Part shown: in pieces, positions 54,200 through 64,000 of the stretch
Position numbering within the stretch: the first letter of the stretch is position 1
How the letters are laid out: the number at the start of each line of letters is the position of its first letter
DNA from: Ascarosepion bandense
Lineage: Eukaryota; Mollusca; Cephalopoda; Sepiida; Sepiidae
DNA: 64,000 bases
Assembly (NCBI GenBank): GCA_037127315.1
Contig: JBBBDQ010001918.1
Location: 2,181,001 to 2,245,000, forward strand
Direction of reading: 5' to 3'
Made by a program: the position numbers and the translations under genes
Notes under the pieces: model-generated
Told to the model about the DNA's origin: nothing
The model's database searches: none
What the model saw: only the letters and a program-made list of their open reading frames with translations

Positions 54200-54330
54200 T
54201 TAATTTTCATAATCGTTTCACGCCAAGCAAGGCAGTACTGCCACTGGTGCGTAGGGGGTTGCAATGAGTGGAAAGGGGAGAGAAAAAAAGAGAGGAAGAT
54301 CAAAGTACAAAGAAACAATAAGAGAAAGAT
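54200..54330 (-). repeat. Jockey/CR1-type LINE 3' UTR fragment
   Basis: AATCGTTTCACGCCAAGC and GCCACTGGTGCGTAGGGGGT are the complement of the LINE 3' UTR. The coding part is not found. 54331-54640 is unassigned. Confidence 0.6.
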
Positions 54331-54640
54331 AGGAATCAAGGAGATAGAAGATGGAAACTAAAAACAATTTAACACTTAACAAATTCAGTAGTAAATAAAT
54401 TTAATTTCTCTAAAAACCCAAAACCTGACCTCTTGTCTAAAACCACTTTTTACATATTTAAATATACGTTTCTAATACGTATCATACCCGGACAGATGAA
54501 AAATGTAATTTTATCTTGACATAATTCTCCTTCATACAAACTGAATATTCAACTTTATATTTCACAATTCTCACTGTTTATTAATACAAACACAAACAAA
54601 ATTATAATGAATAATAATGGACAATAAATAATCTAAGTAG

Positions 54641-54930
54641 GCTAACCAGCAAGACCAAGAGTCGTTCAAATTTAGCCATATAGCTATATTCTCTACTTCT
54701 ACTTCTTATGGATGGGAGTTGCAATAAAAAGCAAGAGAAATGAACATGAAAGAAATACTAGTGAAAAATGAATAATAATTGCCAATGCTTCATCCAAGAA
54801 GGCTAACCAGCAAGAATCATTCAAATTTAGCCATATAGCTATATTCTCTACTTCTACTTCTTATGGATGGGAGTTGCAATAAAAAGGAAGAGAAAGGAAG
54901 ATGAGAGAAATACTACTAAAAAATTAATCG
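54641..54930. repeat. Tandem duplication, period 161 bp
   Basis: GCTAACCAGCAAGA, ATTCAAATTTAGCCATATAG, CTATATTCTCTACTTCTACT and ATGGATGGGAGTTGC occur in units starting at 54641 and 54802. No known family. 54931-55740 holds short AT-rich frames and nothing recognised. Confidence 0.75.
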
Positions 54931-55742
54931 GTTTTCTTTTTTAAAATGAAGAAAAGACGTCGGAGTTGAACGCAGATTTGCAGAACAAAAATACGACTTA
55001 AATGAAGACGACATCTAAAGAATAAAAACAAAAAAGAAAAGAAGAAAGCAAAAATAAGATTGCGTAAAACAGTTTATTTCGGGTGACTGTTTGTTCTTCA
55101 ATGCTTACGTTTTCTTTTCTTGTCCTCTGATTTTTCTTGCAAGAAAGAAAATTACCTCCAAGTAAAAGAACGAAGACAAGTAGAAAACGATAAAATTTCC
55201 AAAGTCTAGACGATAACATAAAACAAACAAATGAACAAAATAGATTATTAAATAAGCAAAGAAATGCTCCTAAAAAAAATTCTTATGCAAACATCTGCTT
55301 TGTGAAAGGTTTTATCAGTACTAGACGATCTAGTAATATTCTCCATGAATTATCATTTCTTTTTAAGACAAATGTCTTTTCAGGTTCTCAAATATTTTGG
55401 GAAGATAATTTCAAATAGATGTTATTTATTTATTTTTATTTTTCAAGTGATTGATGGTTTTTCCGATATTATATCAGACAGGGTTCAAATCCAGTCAACA
55501 AAATACATGGATTTTTTTTGTTTTTTAGCCTTACGTGATAGAAAAAAAATTTTAGAGTCAGTTAGTGCGTTTATCCAGTTAAAGAACATCTGTTTCAGTT
55601 TTGATTTTTATTACTTATGTTGATATCGTTTTTATTCATGTGATATGCACACAAGTGATATCAAGAGAGATTTTTTGTTGGATGAATAATTCTAGCGGAC
55701 TCTTTAGTCAGATAAGTTTTAATAAAGCGTTGTATATCATAG

Positions 55743-55900
55743 GTGAATATGATATATATATATATAAATATATATATCAGCATGCGGTGTAGATATAGAA
55801 GAATCCAAAGCATAGGATTATACATACAGTGGTAGGATAAAATCTTTTGTACAATAAAGACGGAAGCTAATGATGGTTTGCCTGAAATAACGTGTCTGCC

Positions 55901-55942
<42 letters not shown>
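55743..55942 (+). repeat. HH-B half copy with module and (TA)n
   Basis: (TA) tract, GGTGTAGATATAGAAGAATC module, then GTACAATAAAGACGGAAG, CTAATGA in place of CTGATGA (55867-55873), a stem II remnant, GAAATAACGTGTCTG, and (TA)n 55905-55942. Only one arm is present and the AUA..CTTCC part is deleted. Confidence 0.65.
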
Positions 55943-55943
<1 letters not shown>

Positions 55944-56340
55944 TACCGGCTATAATTTTTAGGCAACCCCAGTGTTTTAAAAAAATGATGTATTTTATAC
56001 TATTTTTTAGTATTTATTGCCAAGTGAATAATTGTAAATGAAAATAGAATGGTTCTTTTGTTAACATTGCATAATAACATGTGCATCAAATGAATTTATA
56101 AATATTTAATAATTACCTATATTGAAGTTTCATCAATGAAAGAATAAAGAAAATTTAGGGTGATTCGGTCGAGTTCAGTTTTGCTTCCTTGCCTTGTAAA
56201 ATTTTGCAAAGTAATAATAACAAAAGAACCATTCTATTTTGATTTAGAATTGTCCACTTGGACAGAAATACTAAAAATAGTATGAAATACATCATCTGTT
56301 TTAAAAAACTGGGGTGGCTTAATAATTATGGCCGGTAGTG
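55943..56340. mobile_element. Tc1/mariner-type MITE with long inverted repeats in (TA)n
   Basis: The left end CTACCGGCTATAATTTTTAG at 55943 and the right end read inward, CACTACCGGCCATAATTATT, are inverted repeats extending about 125 bp (ATGATGTATTTTATACTATT and GAATGGTTCTTTTGTTA blocks in both arms). TA flanks both ends. The central about 140 bp is unique. No transposase. Confidence 0.8.
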
Positions 56341-56342
56341 TG

Positions 56343-56640
56343 TGTATATATATATATATATATGAAGATACCAAGTCCGTAGATATACATATATATATAT
56401 GTGTGTGTGTGTGTCTGTGTGAATATGTGGTGTAGATATAGAAGAATCCAAAAGAGTGTCCTGTATATAAAGTGGTAGGATAACTTACTAGGAGAGCTCT
56501 AAATATATATGTATATAAATACATAGAGAGCAATCGTGTAAAATCTTCTGTACAATAAAGACGGAAGCTGAAGATTGTACGCCTGAAATAGACACATACT
56601 CCCACTTAACCATGGAATAACGTGTCTGTCTTAATTTTTC

Positions 56641-56700
<60 letters not shown>
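56343..56700 (+). repeat. HH-B half copy with module and (TA)n
   Basis: (TA)n and (GT)n, GGTGTAGATATAGAAGAATC (about 56427), TGTATATAAAGTGGTAGG, the TATATGTATATAAATACATA palindrome, GTACAATAAAGACGGAAG, CTGAAGA (56568-56574), GAAATAGACAC, AUA then CTCCC, CCATGGAATAACGTG, and (TA)n 56646-56700. Stem II is degraded (TTGTACGCC). Confidence 0.65.
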
Positions 56701-56704
<4 letters not shown>

Positions 56705-56729
56705 GTCGTCATACGCAGACAAATCTGAT

Positions 56730-56858
56730 TTGCTGTAATGTTTTGTTTTTCAAAGAAAGATTGCTGTCTATATCTATCTATATATCTATATATCTATATA
56801 TATACAGGTAGCAGTCTTTCTTTTAAAAACACAAAAATAATTACGTTACAGTCAAAAC
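56730..56858. repeat. Foldback around TATC microsatellite
   Basis: CTGTAATGTTTTGTTTTTCA and AAGAAAGATTGCTG on the left mirror CAGCAGTCTTTC-like and AACACAAAAATAATTACG on the right, separated by (TATC)n/(TA)n. 56859-57560 is unassigned. Confidence 0.5.
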
Positions 56859-57599
56859 ATGAGGATAAAATAACAATGAAATAACATTCTTGTGAATGAC
56901 GTGTGAAGCAGATGAAAGCACTTGGAAAGTAAAAATGAAATATTTATTGAACATTGTTACATTCCCTATCACCAACAAAAGGAAACATGTAAGAATACTG
57001 GAAAAAAATTAAATAAACGCCTGACCCAAGAGCAACACAAGGTAGGGGAATACTGCGTGGACTTATATTAGTGTATGAAACAACAAGCATTCGGACAATA
57101 GAGCGAAAGCAAACTTTAGAATGAGCCGGAAAACCAATCCTCCGGTCCTGTTCAAATGACCGAGAAGTGTCACGCAGACAATTGGCGAGGCTATCTCGTC
57201 ATAACGCTGGAAGAATTAGGAACAAAAATGAAATAAATACTTAATGAATCAGAAATTTTCCTAGAATGATTTGGTTAATTTTGTTTAGCAGCATCACTTT
57301 GGGTTATAGAAATATTCAAGGAAGATTAGTATTTGATGACATGTTTTTATTTGAATGTCTATATCTTTAGATGATTTGTGCATAGATCTCCCATCTTATA
57401 CATACTGTCATAATATTTGTGCATTGACTGATTCTTTTTCAAGCTTTGTAGGTTATTTAAAGGCAGAATATATATTTTTAGATTGTAATATTTTTTTCTT
57501 TTTCTGACAAGTATATTTTAATGTTCTCAAATATTTTTTGAAGATAAAAATAATTTTAAATAAAAGTTCATATATTCATATATTTACTTTTCCTTTTCT

Positions 57600-57900
57600 T
57601 TACGAATATTATGAATATGCAACTGATGATTGCATAGTGCATAAAACCCCGAGTTATGCTACAGAAATAGTATAATATATATATATAGCAGCATTTTTCA
57701 TTGATGCCTGTTTCATTAAATAATATCGATAAGTTTTGTCGATTTATTTTATGTAAATTTTTTTCATATCGTCTGATAAGCTTAATAGTATTATCGTTGA
57801 AAGAGGAAAGAAAATCACAATATTGACACATGTTTTTATTTAATCCTTTCTGAGCTTTCGGCTTACATCAGCCATTATCAAAGATGAAAATAGTGTTGGT
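57600..57900 (-). repeat. Penelope-like element 3' end, older copy
   Basis: On the minus strand TTTGATAATGGCTGATGTAA followed by GCCGAAAGCTCAG, then a segment paralleling the 3' end of the 46.6/51.4 kb copies (LIRRYEKNLHKINRQNL against SDGMNGSYTKLIDRTCL), and AATGAAAAATGCTGC before (TA)n near 57675. More diverged than the other two. 57901-58300 is unassigned. Confidence 0.65.
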
Positions 57901-58991
57901 TGTAACGAGTAGTTCGCGGACGAACGATAGTAGTAGTTTTTTATTTTGTTTGTGTGGAGGATTGGCGAAAACGTGTGCATGATGGAAGCGAAAATCGCAC
58001 TACAGCTTGTAGCGTCTCACATAAACGTACGCGAGTGGGGGTGAGAAGCATTAAGTATGGAAACCCATTGGGATAACCAATTGCTTCTGTTATCTAACAC
58101 CATGTTCATCTTTCATAATGGCTATATATTTTTATACTTTCTTAGTGTTTTGACCCCAGTTTGTGGGTTAATTATTTGTCCATAGCTGGGACCCTAACTG
58201 GTGCTACCAATCCGGGTCAGGGTGAACCTGGGAACTGTAAAAGTCTTCTAGAACAACCAGCCAGTAATCAACTAGAATGGAAGTTGGGTCTGACTGTTTA
58301 TTTATTGTAAACAAATTACAGTTGTGGCACACGGCCAAAAAGGGAGGGGGAAACAAAACTGAGGATGGTCTTCAGTAATCTATCTTATACCTAGCTGATC
58401 TCTTTCGCGACCCAGATACACGCTACAATTTTTCTCAATCACCAAAAGAACTTGTCCATCAACGCTCATACTGCCGTGCACCAAAATACCACAAAGCATT
58501 CCCCACAATGTACATAAAAATTTGACAATGTACAATATTTACAATAAATTGCAAAAATATATAAAAATTTTCTACATGAAATGACAAAGGGGGAGGGGCA
58601 TGACACAAATCCCCAAATAAAATTTCAAACAAAAATAGCAACATAAACATTGTGTTAGCTGGACCCAACCTACCCTCAAAACAAAGAGGTCGCAGTATTC
58701 CGCTTCAGAGGACGAAATCAAGAAACTCTGTTTCTACAGGAAGTGGAGAGGCAAAAAAAAAAAGAAAGAAATTGGACTGGGGAAAATATAATACTGGCTC
58801 AGACGAGATGAAACGGGACAAAAATAAATAAACGGAAACTGGGAATCTCGAACTGGACCATAACCAAAGACAAAAGCCGGGGAACAGGCCAGGAATCACA
58901 CTCACTCACATTAACTAGGTACACAAAAAGGGACTTACCTTAACCAAAGGGGAGGGTTCCAGAGGAATCCAACCCGATGTGACTACCAGCT

Positions 58992-60682
58992 CTAAAAGAG
59001 AAAATCAAGGCTAGCCCCAGTCACGCGAACCAGGCTCGCCACATTTACCCATCTTTTGCTGAACTCTGTCGGTGGCAACCGTTTCCGCTCAGTTCTAATC
59101 TTCATTTTGAGTTGGTACTCAAAATATCGGATTAGATCCTGATGCGAAAGACGGCCACCCCGCAAGACTTCCTCCAAACGCGTCGTCCATATCACCATTC
59201 GAGCCGTGGCCAGAAGCGACAGAAACACCATCCGTTTCACTCCGGTGTACGGGGGCGACACATTATCGCAGGCGTATGCACGATCAATGGACACAAGTTC
59301 CCGCGGCGCGATGCGAGCAGTCAACTCGCCGACACGATCCCACAACGGGCGAACGCGCGAACAATGGAAGAAGGCGTGCGCCGACGTCTCCTTTAAGCCA
59401 AGGTTGCAACGTTCACAATCTGGCAAATCCGCCAGGCCCATTATGAAACGCATGTCATTGAGAGACAAGGCGTTACGAGCTAGTCGCCAGGTCAGAGAAA
59501 ACTCAGAGTTGCTGAGCCAATCCGATCCTGGCGCCCAAGACCAATGAGAGCGATACTCCTCCTCCGTCATGCCGAGCTTCTCCCTCAATCGATCCTTCGC
59601 GACGCCCTCCACTAATCCCCGATAGAAGTGCCTCCTAGGCCGAGAAAGGTCACTAGATCGTGGAATGGCCCACAAGGCCCTCCGGCACTCGCGGATGAAA
59701 GCCGGTTGCTCTCGAAGCTTGCGGCAGCGCAACGAGACCGGGGGAGTGATAGTGAGGCTAGGGAACGCGTCCCTCACTATCCCCGTAAGCAACGAGTCTT
59801 CCATTAACGCACGACTGAGAAATGCCAACCTCGAGGCGCGCCGTGGCTCGCCAAGTGCGGCATTCCTAGTCCCCCTTGACACGGACGTTGGTAACAGACA
59901 CGTTTGTCGACGTGATGTCTGCATCCTCTCCACAGAAGGGAGAATAGCAGACGCTCGATCGCCTCCTCACGCTCCTCACGAAGTGGAAGTACAGACAGCC
60001 GATAAAGGACCATGGGGAAGACGTAAGCGGCACACGCCTCTGCTAGACCCTTTACGGAGAGACTCCGTCGACGCCAAGTTTCGACCGACGCGCCGACCTT
60101 TGCCTGTATATCCGACCAATTCTTCTCCAACTGCAAGTCCAGACCGAACCAAACTCCGAGGATTTTGACCGGTCCGTCCGTCCAGTCGAAGGGCCCCGGG
60201 AGGGGAATCCCCTTCTAGGCGCCTAACCGCAAGCCGGAAGACTTGTCGCGGTTAATCTTGGCCCCTGTCACCTGTTCGTACCGTTCAAGCGCCTTCTGTA
60301 CCGCTCTTATGTCCCTGCGGGAGGACACAAAAGTCGTTACGTTATCGGCGTATGCGAAAACCCTGGCTCGAGCACCACCAGGGATAGCGATTCCACATAG
60401 GGCCGGACTGCACGACCTCTCTCTAAGCCGGCGAAGGAGGGGCTCCAACGCCAAAACATAGAGTAAGGACGACAGCGGGCAACCCTGTCGAACCGATCTA
60501 GACAGCGCAAACGCGCTCGACAGCTTTCCGTTCACCTGCACCACAGCCGTGGGGGAGCGATACAGGAGACCAATCCAGCAGCAGAAGTCGGTTTCGAATC
60601 CGGCAGCTTGCAGGACAGCCGCCAGGTAGCCATGGTTAACCCTATCAAATGCCTTGGACTGATCCAAATTGATCAGCGCGGC
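58992..60682 (-). pseudogene. LINE ORF2, RT palm to C-terminus (broken)
   Basis: Continues in the same frame after the TAG at 60683. INLDQSKAFDRVNHGYL is RT motif A, SVRQGCPLSSLLYVLAL motif B, and VFAYADNVTTFVSS motif C with the second catalytic Asp changed to Asn. A second in-frame TAG at 60215-60217 interrupts before GIPLPGPFDWTDGPVKILGV. A frameshift at about 59830-59880 then moves the frame to 59933-58992, which reads RLAFLSRALMEDSLL, then the C-terminal zf-RVT-like motif (CERCNLGLKETSAHAFFHCS) and ends GASLDFLF. Inactive. Confidence 0.85.
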
Positions 60683-62413
60683 CTAATCGTCGTCTTTTAC
60701 ACCCTCTAGGATTGTGCGGATCAAGTGCAGGTTGCTCTGAATTGTTCGGCCCTTCACAGCGCAAGTCTGATCAGGTCCCAACAGAGACTCGGCAACTAGC
60801 TGCAAGCAATTCGTCAGGATCTTGGCCAAAATCTTTAACTCTGTGTTTAGCAGAGTTATGGGCCTGTAACCGTCTAATTCCCTCCCAACATCCTTGCCTT
60901 TTCTCAACAGCGTGACCACACCCCTGGTGAACCGACTGGGGATGGACCCCTGACGGAACCAGTTGTTGAACACAACTGTCAAGATAGGGACAAAGATGTG
61001 CGACAGCCTCAAGTACAATTCATAGGGCAAACCATCCAAACCTGGCGACTTGCCACTGCCGACTCTCTTCAAAGCCGCGTAGACTTCGTCCTCCGTAATC
61101 TCTCCCTCGCAACTAGCCGCTTCAGCCGGCAAAAGCCGGGGAAAGTCAGCCAAATAGCTGCGAAACTCCTCGTCGCGGAGACCAGGCTCCTTGGTGAAGC
61201 GGCGTTCGAAATGCTGCCGAAACGCCTCGCACATGTCATCAGTCGACCTAAGGGTGTGCCCCTCCGGGTCTCGTATCTCGCGGATGTACCGGTCGCCACC
61301 TTGACGGACTTCCTGCTTGCGCAGTTCCGCGCCCATGTTCACAGCTTCGGAAGACATCTTGCTTAACTTATGTCTTATTATCTGACCCATGTAACGATCG
61401 CTAGTCGACCGCTCCAGGGCCTCCCTAGCTACGGCTATCTCTAGGGGATCCCCACCAGCCTCCACCCGGGAAAAATTAGATCTAAGCGTCTTCACCTTGG
61501 CAGCCTTATCTAGGTTGAGCCGTTGGCTGTATTCAGTGGTGAAAGACCTAATCCTATCCTTAAGACTAGCCCACCACCTATTCCCGATGACTCCCCCAGT
61601 TAACGCCCGCTGAACTACGATAATCAGCTGGTTCCGGAAGTCCCGCCTGTCCAGTAAGGACTGGTTGAACTTCCAGTAGCCAGCCATTCTAGCCCTAAAT
61701 TCTAACACCACACGGGCACATACCATTTTGTGGTCCGTGTAGCCTAACCAATGGAACGTTGGGCATTCTAAGAAATCTATATCGGCCTCTCTCACTAACA
61801 TTCTATCAAGGTAGGAAACCATCTTGGTAGAAGGCCAACTATTCGCCCACGTCCACATTTTCCCGCCCGGATGATCGACCTGGTATCTATCGACGAGACC
61901 AAATTCGTCAATCAGATCAACCAGGCTACGATCACCACTCCTCCCGCTAGAGCCCCACCCTCTATCCAATTTGGGGTCCAGGATGGCATTCCAGTCCCTA
62001 ACTAGAACTAGTCGCTTGGAATCGACCAGGAAGGGCTTCACCAGACGGAAAAAGTCGACACGCTCCTCTTGATCATTGGGCGCATAAACCGCAACCAGAC
62101 GAAACTTCTTGCTTTTCACTGCAACATCGGCCACGATCAACCGGCCCTCGGCACCGACATGGACAAGGTCGATCTCCGCGTCCAGGGTACGCTTGACCAG
62201 CAAAGAAACACCTCTGGCTTGCCGGTTCCCATATGCTGAATAGACGACAAAGTCGTTAGCCAGCACACAAGAATCGACGTCGCAAACAAAGTGAGTCTCT
62301 TGGATCGCGGCCACATCCACGCCGAAAGACAAGAGGTCACGAAGCAGGCGGGCTGCCTTACCCCGATCCCTCAAGCCCTTCGCATTTACACTGGCTAACT
62401 TGATAGACATCAA
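60683..62413 (-). pseudogene. LINE ORF2, AP endonuclease and RT N-terminal part
   Basis: 576 codons from ATG 62413 (MSIKLASVNAKGLRDRGKAA) to a premature TAG. Endonuclease motifs: SVNAKGLRD, AAIQETHF with the catalytic Glu, RLVAVYAPNDQEERVDFF, VLVRDWNAIL (GDFN-type motif, with Gly changed to Arg), and GYTDHKMV in place of the usual SDH. RT start: LKRVGSGKSPGLDGLPYELY, GVVTLLRKGKDVGRELDGYR and ITLLNTELKILAKIL. It stops at VKDDD just before motif A, and the same frame continues beyond. Confidence 0.85.
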
Positions 62414-62736
62414 TTAGATCTGCAATTAGAAAAGGAGAAAATTACTCGTGGTCACATACCGGATGAAAATCTCTAGCAGTTGGGACCCCGACGGCCTGTC
62501 CAAGGGACCCTGTACCAATATCGGACGTAATCCGTCCGTCTTGGACAATCCCGCCGACGTCCGTAGGGTAGGTTAGTTTAACTACCCTATATAAAGATGG
62601 ATGGAGAAGAACGGGGAACCTCCCAGCACAATTCTTTTCCATTTTTATAAGTTCAGGAGTTCTACTCCTGTACATTACGATATTTTTTTCCTTATAGACC
62701 TTGCTGGCTTGTTCAATGTGGTCCCACACCTTGAGG
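62414..62736 (-). other. Inter-ORF region of the Tx1-like LINE
   Basis: 323 bp between ORF1 and ORF2 with a 95-codon minus-strand frame (62729-62442; KVYKEKNIVMYRSRTPELI, LHPSLYRVVKLTYPTD). I do not recognise a domain and treat it as spacer. Confidence 0.4.
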
Positions 62737-64000
62737 TTACCCCCCCGTGTTGCAAATCAGTGTAAGCACGCCGGGGGCCTCGGGGAAGTTAGTGGGGTCT
62801 TCAGTGGACTTATCATCCACCGAAGTCAGCTTCAGCAAAGGCTTGAGTAAAGATCGCCTCTGGGCCGACCAGTCTTTTACCACGTCTTTTTTGTTAACTT
62901 TTAGTAGCTCTTCGCCCTGGGGAAGAGCTTTCTTTTTCTTAACAAGTCTGGGAGTGGGAGAAGAGGTAGCAGGAGAGGGGATTAAAGGAGTCAGTTCGAA
63001 GGCCGGGGACTGGGCAGGTTTTTGTGGGGAAGAGGGAAGGCTTCTTGCCTTGTCCGCATACGAAGGACGCTCCAGTGACACTGGTAGCGAAACACTTTTC
63101 GCCTTGGTTGATGCTGCCTTTTCCCCTCTTCTGCTCTTTCTCAGGCTCTTTGGGTTGTCTTGCCTTTCCATCTCCTCGTCTCTGCCACGCTTTAAAGATG
63201 CAGACCGCTGCACGTCCATCTCCTCTTCAGTCCTTTCCTCTTCGGGTTTCTTCTGAGGGGACTTCGTCGCCCTCCCCCTCGAGACGTCCTGCTTGGGGGG
63301 CGATGGAGGTGGTGCGGGCGCCTTCGGCGACGGAGGAGGTGACACAGGTTTCTCCGGTGGTGGAGGCGTTTTAGTCTTCTTCCTACCAGCCGTCTGCCAG
63401 TCTCCTTTATCTTTGGAGGTTACTTCTGATGCTACTGCTGCTGCTGCTCCCGTTTTGGCTGCCTGCTGTTGTGTTGGTTGGGCCTTTGGGGCAGGGTTCT
63501 TTGTCGGACACGCTTTGGCCACGTGGTCCGACGCCCCGCAGACCCAACAAAACGGCTTCCTGCCCTCCACCACCACGTAAATAGATCGTCCCCTGCAGGT
63601 GAGAATGTTCGGGATATCGGTGAACTCTTTGCGAGTCACCGTCACCTGCAGGTTCATGTCGCCGGTGATGAAGCCCGCTTTTGACACCACTGAGGACACC
63701 TCCGCCACCTTTCCATATTTCGAAAAGAAGGCGCCCACATGATCTTCGGAAATGTCCATGGGGACCCCATGCAAAGTTATTTTGGTCTTGCGGGTCCCCA
63801 TGTACTCAATTTGAAGCCTGAGCGTTTTGGTCGTAAGAGTCGCTCCGGCTAACTGCTTCGCTTCTTCAATTGATCCCAGCAGGACGTCCCACATTGCGTG
63901 GCTCCTTCTGGCCACCGCCTTGGCCTTTATCTTCAGGGCCTTAATGGACTCCTCAATGTTTTCCCTGCTGACTCCCACAAACTTGAGTGTTTTGGGGTCT
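62737..64000 (-). CDS. LINE ORF1 protein with CCHC zinc knuckle (5' end outside the window)
   Basis: The frame is open to the right edge: before the GTG at 63978 the minus strand reads DPKTLKF, so that GTG is internal and the protein is longer. Visible parts: VGVSRENIEESIKALKIKAK, then MGTRKTKITLHGVPMDISED and an RRM-like/nucleic-acid-binding stretch (GAFFSKYGKVAEVSSVVSK), then a CCHC knuckle (CWVCGASDHVAKAC), then a long Pro/Lys/Ser-rich tail (PPSPKAPAPPPSPPKQDVSR) with basic clusters, and the end GVLTLICNTGG. This is the nucleic-acid chaperone of L1/Tx1-type LINEs. No stop or frameshift is seen in the visible part, unlike ORF2. Confidence 0.85.
   Translation of the reverse strand, partial: DPKTLKFVGVSRENIEESIKALKIKAKAVARRSHAMWDVLLGSIEEAKQLAGATLTTKTLRLQIEYMGTRKTKITLHGVPMDISEDHVGAFFSKYGKVAEVSSVVSKAGFITGDMNLQVTVTRKEFTDIPNILTCRGRSIYVVVEGRKPFCWVCGASDHVAKACPTKNPAPKAQPTQQQAAKTGAAAAVASEVTSKDKGDWQTAGRKKTKTPPPPEKPVSPPPSPKAPAPPPSPPKQDVSRGRATKSPQKKPEEERTEEEMDVQRSASLKRGRDEEMERQDNPKSLRKSRRGEKAASTKAKSVSLPVSLERPSYADKARSLPSSPQKPAQSPAFELTPLIPSPATSSPTPRLVKKKKALPQGEELLKVNKKDVVKDWSAQRRSLLKPLLKLTSVDDKSTEDPTNFPEAPGVLTLICNTGG

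Larger units (their letters stand above)
58300..64000 (-). mobile_element. Tx1-like (L1 group) LINE, continues beyond the window
   Basis: Minus-strand unit: ORF1 (from the right edge to 62737), inter-ORF region (62414-62736), ORF2 (62413 to 58992, broken), 3' UTR to about 58300, where AATAAATAAACAG lies on the minus strand. GC content is clearly higher than in the surrounding DNA. The two-ORF architecture, CCHC ORF1, AP endonuclease plus RT and C-terminal zinc-knuckle-like region fit Tx1/L1-type LINEs. The clade assignment is by resemblance. Confidence 0.75.

Noticed and set aside
59142..60168. Plus-strand frames of 84-167 codons
   Set aside because: Shadows of the GC-rich Tx1-like ORF2 on the opposite strand.

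Overview
The window looks like intergenic DNA from a large, repeat-rich animal genome, most likely a coleoid cephalopod (octopus-like mollusc). This is inferred from many tRNA-derived SINEs of the type described from octopus, several Penelope-like elements (PLEs), RTE, jockey/CR1-type and Tx1-like LINEs, mariner and Tc1 remnants, and very long (TA)n, (GATA)n, (TTTC)n and GA/CT tracts. I found no host protein-coding exon, rRNA operon or canonical functional tRNA gene. Almost every long open frame is either a retrotransposon protein or a translated simple repeat.

Layout. 0-5.4 kb: SINEs, two fragments of a jockey-type LINE duplicated in tandem (one copy holding a 173-bp MITE), and four of the window's copies of dispersed repeat A. 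5.9-7.0 kb: pyrimidine microsatellites. 7.0-11.2 kb: a 5S-rRNA-headed SINE and a long AT-rich non-coding repeat (family C) invaded by repeat A. 11.2-13.5 kb: three tandem RTE 3' ends, a LINE 3' end and a SINE with clear target duplications. 14-16.5 kb: GA minisatellite, PLE reverse transcriptase fragment and a deleted mariner transposase. 16.6-20.5 kb: SINE composites, a hammerhead-bearing element and a LINE fragment. 21-24.2 kb: family C copy, then a Tc1 end amplified together with about 1.5 kb of GATA repeats. 24.2-32.3 kb: LINE fragments, a pyrimidine tract of about 1.7 kb and a six-copy satellite of about 155 bp. 32.4-35.5 kb: a PLE split by a SINE, followed by hammerhead-bearing and palindromic elements in (TA)n. 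35.5-40.2 kb: purine tracts and a short tandem array. 41-46.5 kb: LINE and RTE fragments, SINEs and a third family C copy. 46.5-51.55 kb: two PLE copies head to head, the plus copy interrupted by a LINE with an intact endonuclease/reverse-transcriptase ORF of about 950 codons. 51.56-52.84 kb: an inverted-terminal-repeat element containing three 242-bp hairpin-dense repeats and a tRNA-like sequence. 53-57.9 kb: more hammerhead-like palindromes, MITEs and a PLE end. 58.3-64 kb: a GC-richer Tx1-like LINE on the minus strand, with ORF1 running off the window and ORF2 broken.

The most interesting material is small structured elements. A complete canonical hammerhead ribozyme can be drawn at 18682-18731. 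Two related copies lie near 34.1 and 35.15 kb, and one of them has a tRNA-like pol III module just upstream. A second hammerhead-like motif sits in both arms of the palindrome at 53.7 kb, with a partly matching palindrome at 34.27 kb. The 51.56-52.84 kb element combines long terminal inverted repeats, a hairpin-dense satellite and a tRNA-like fold on a 19-bp perfect stem. All structure calls were made by eye.
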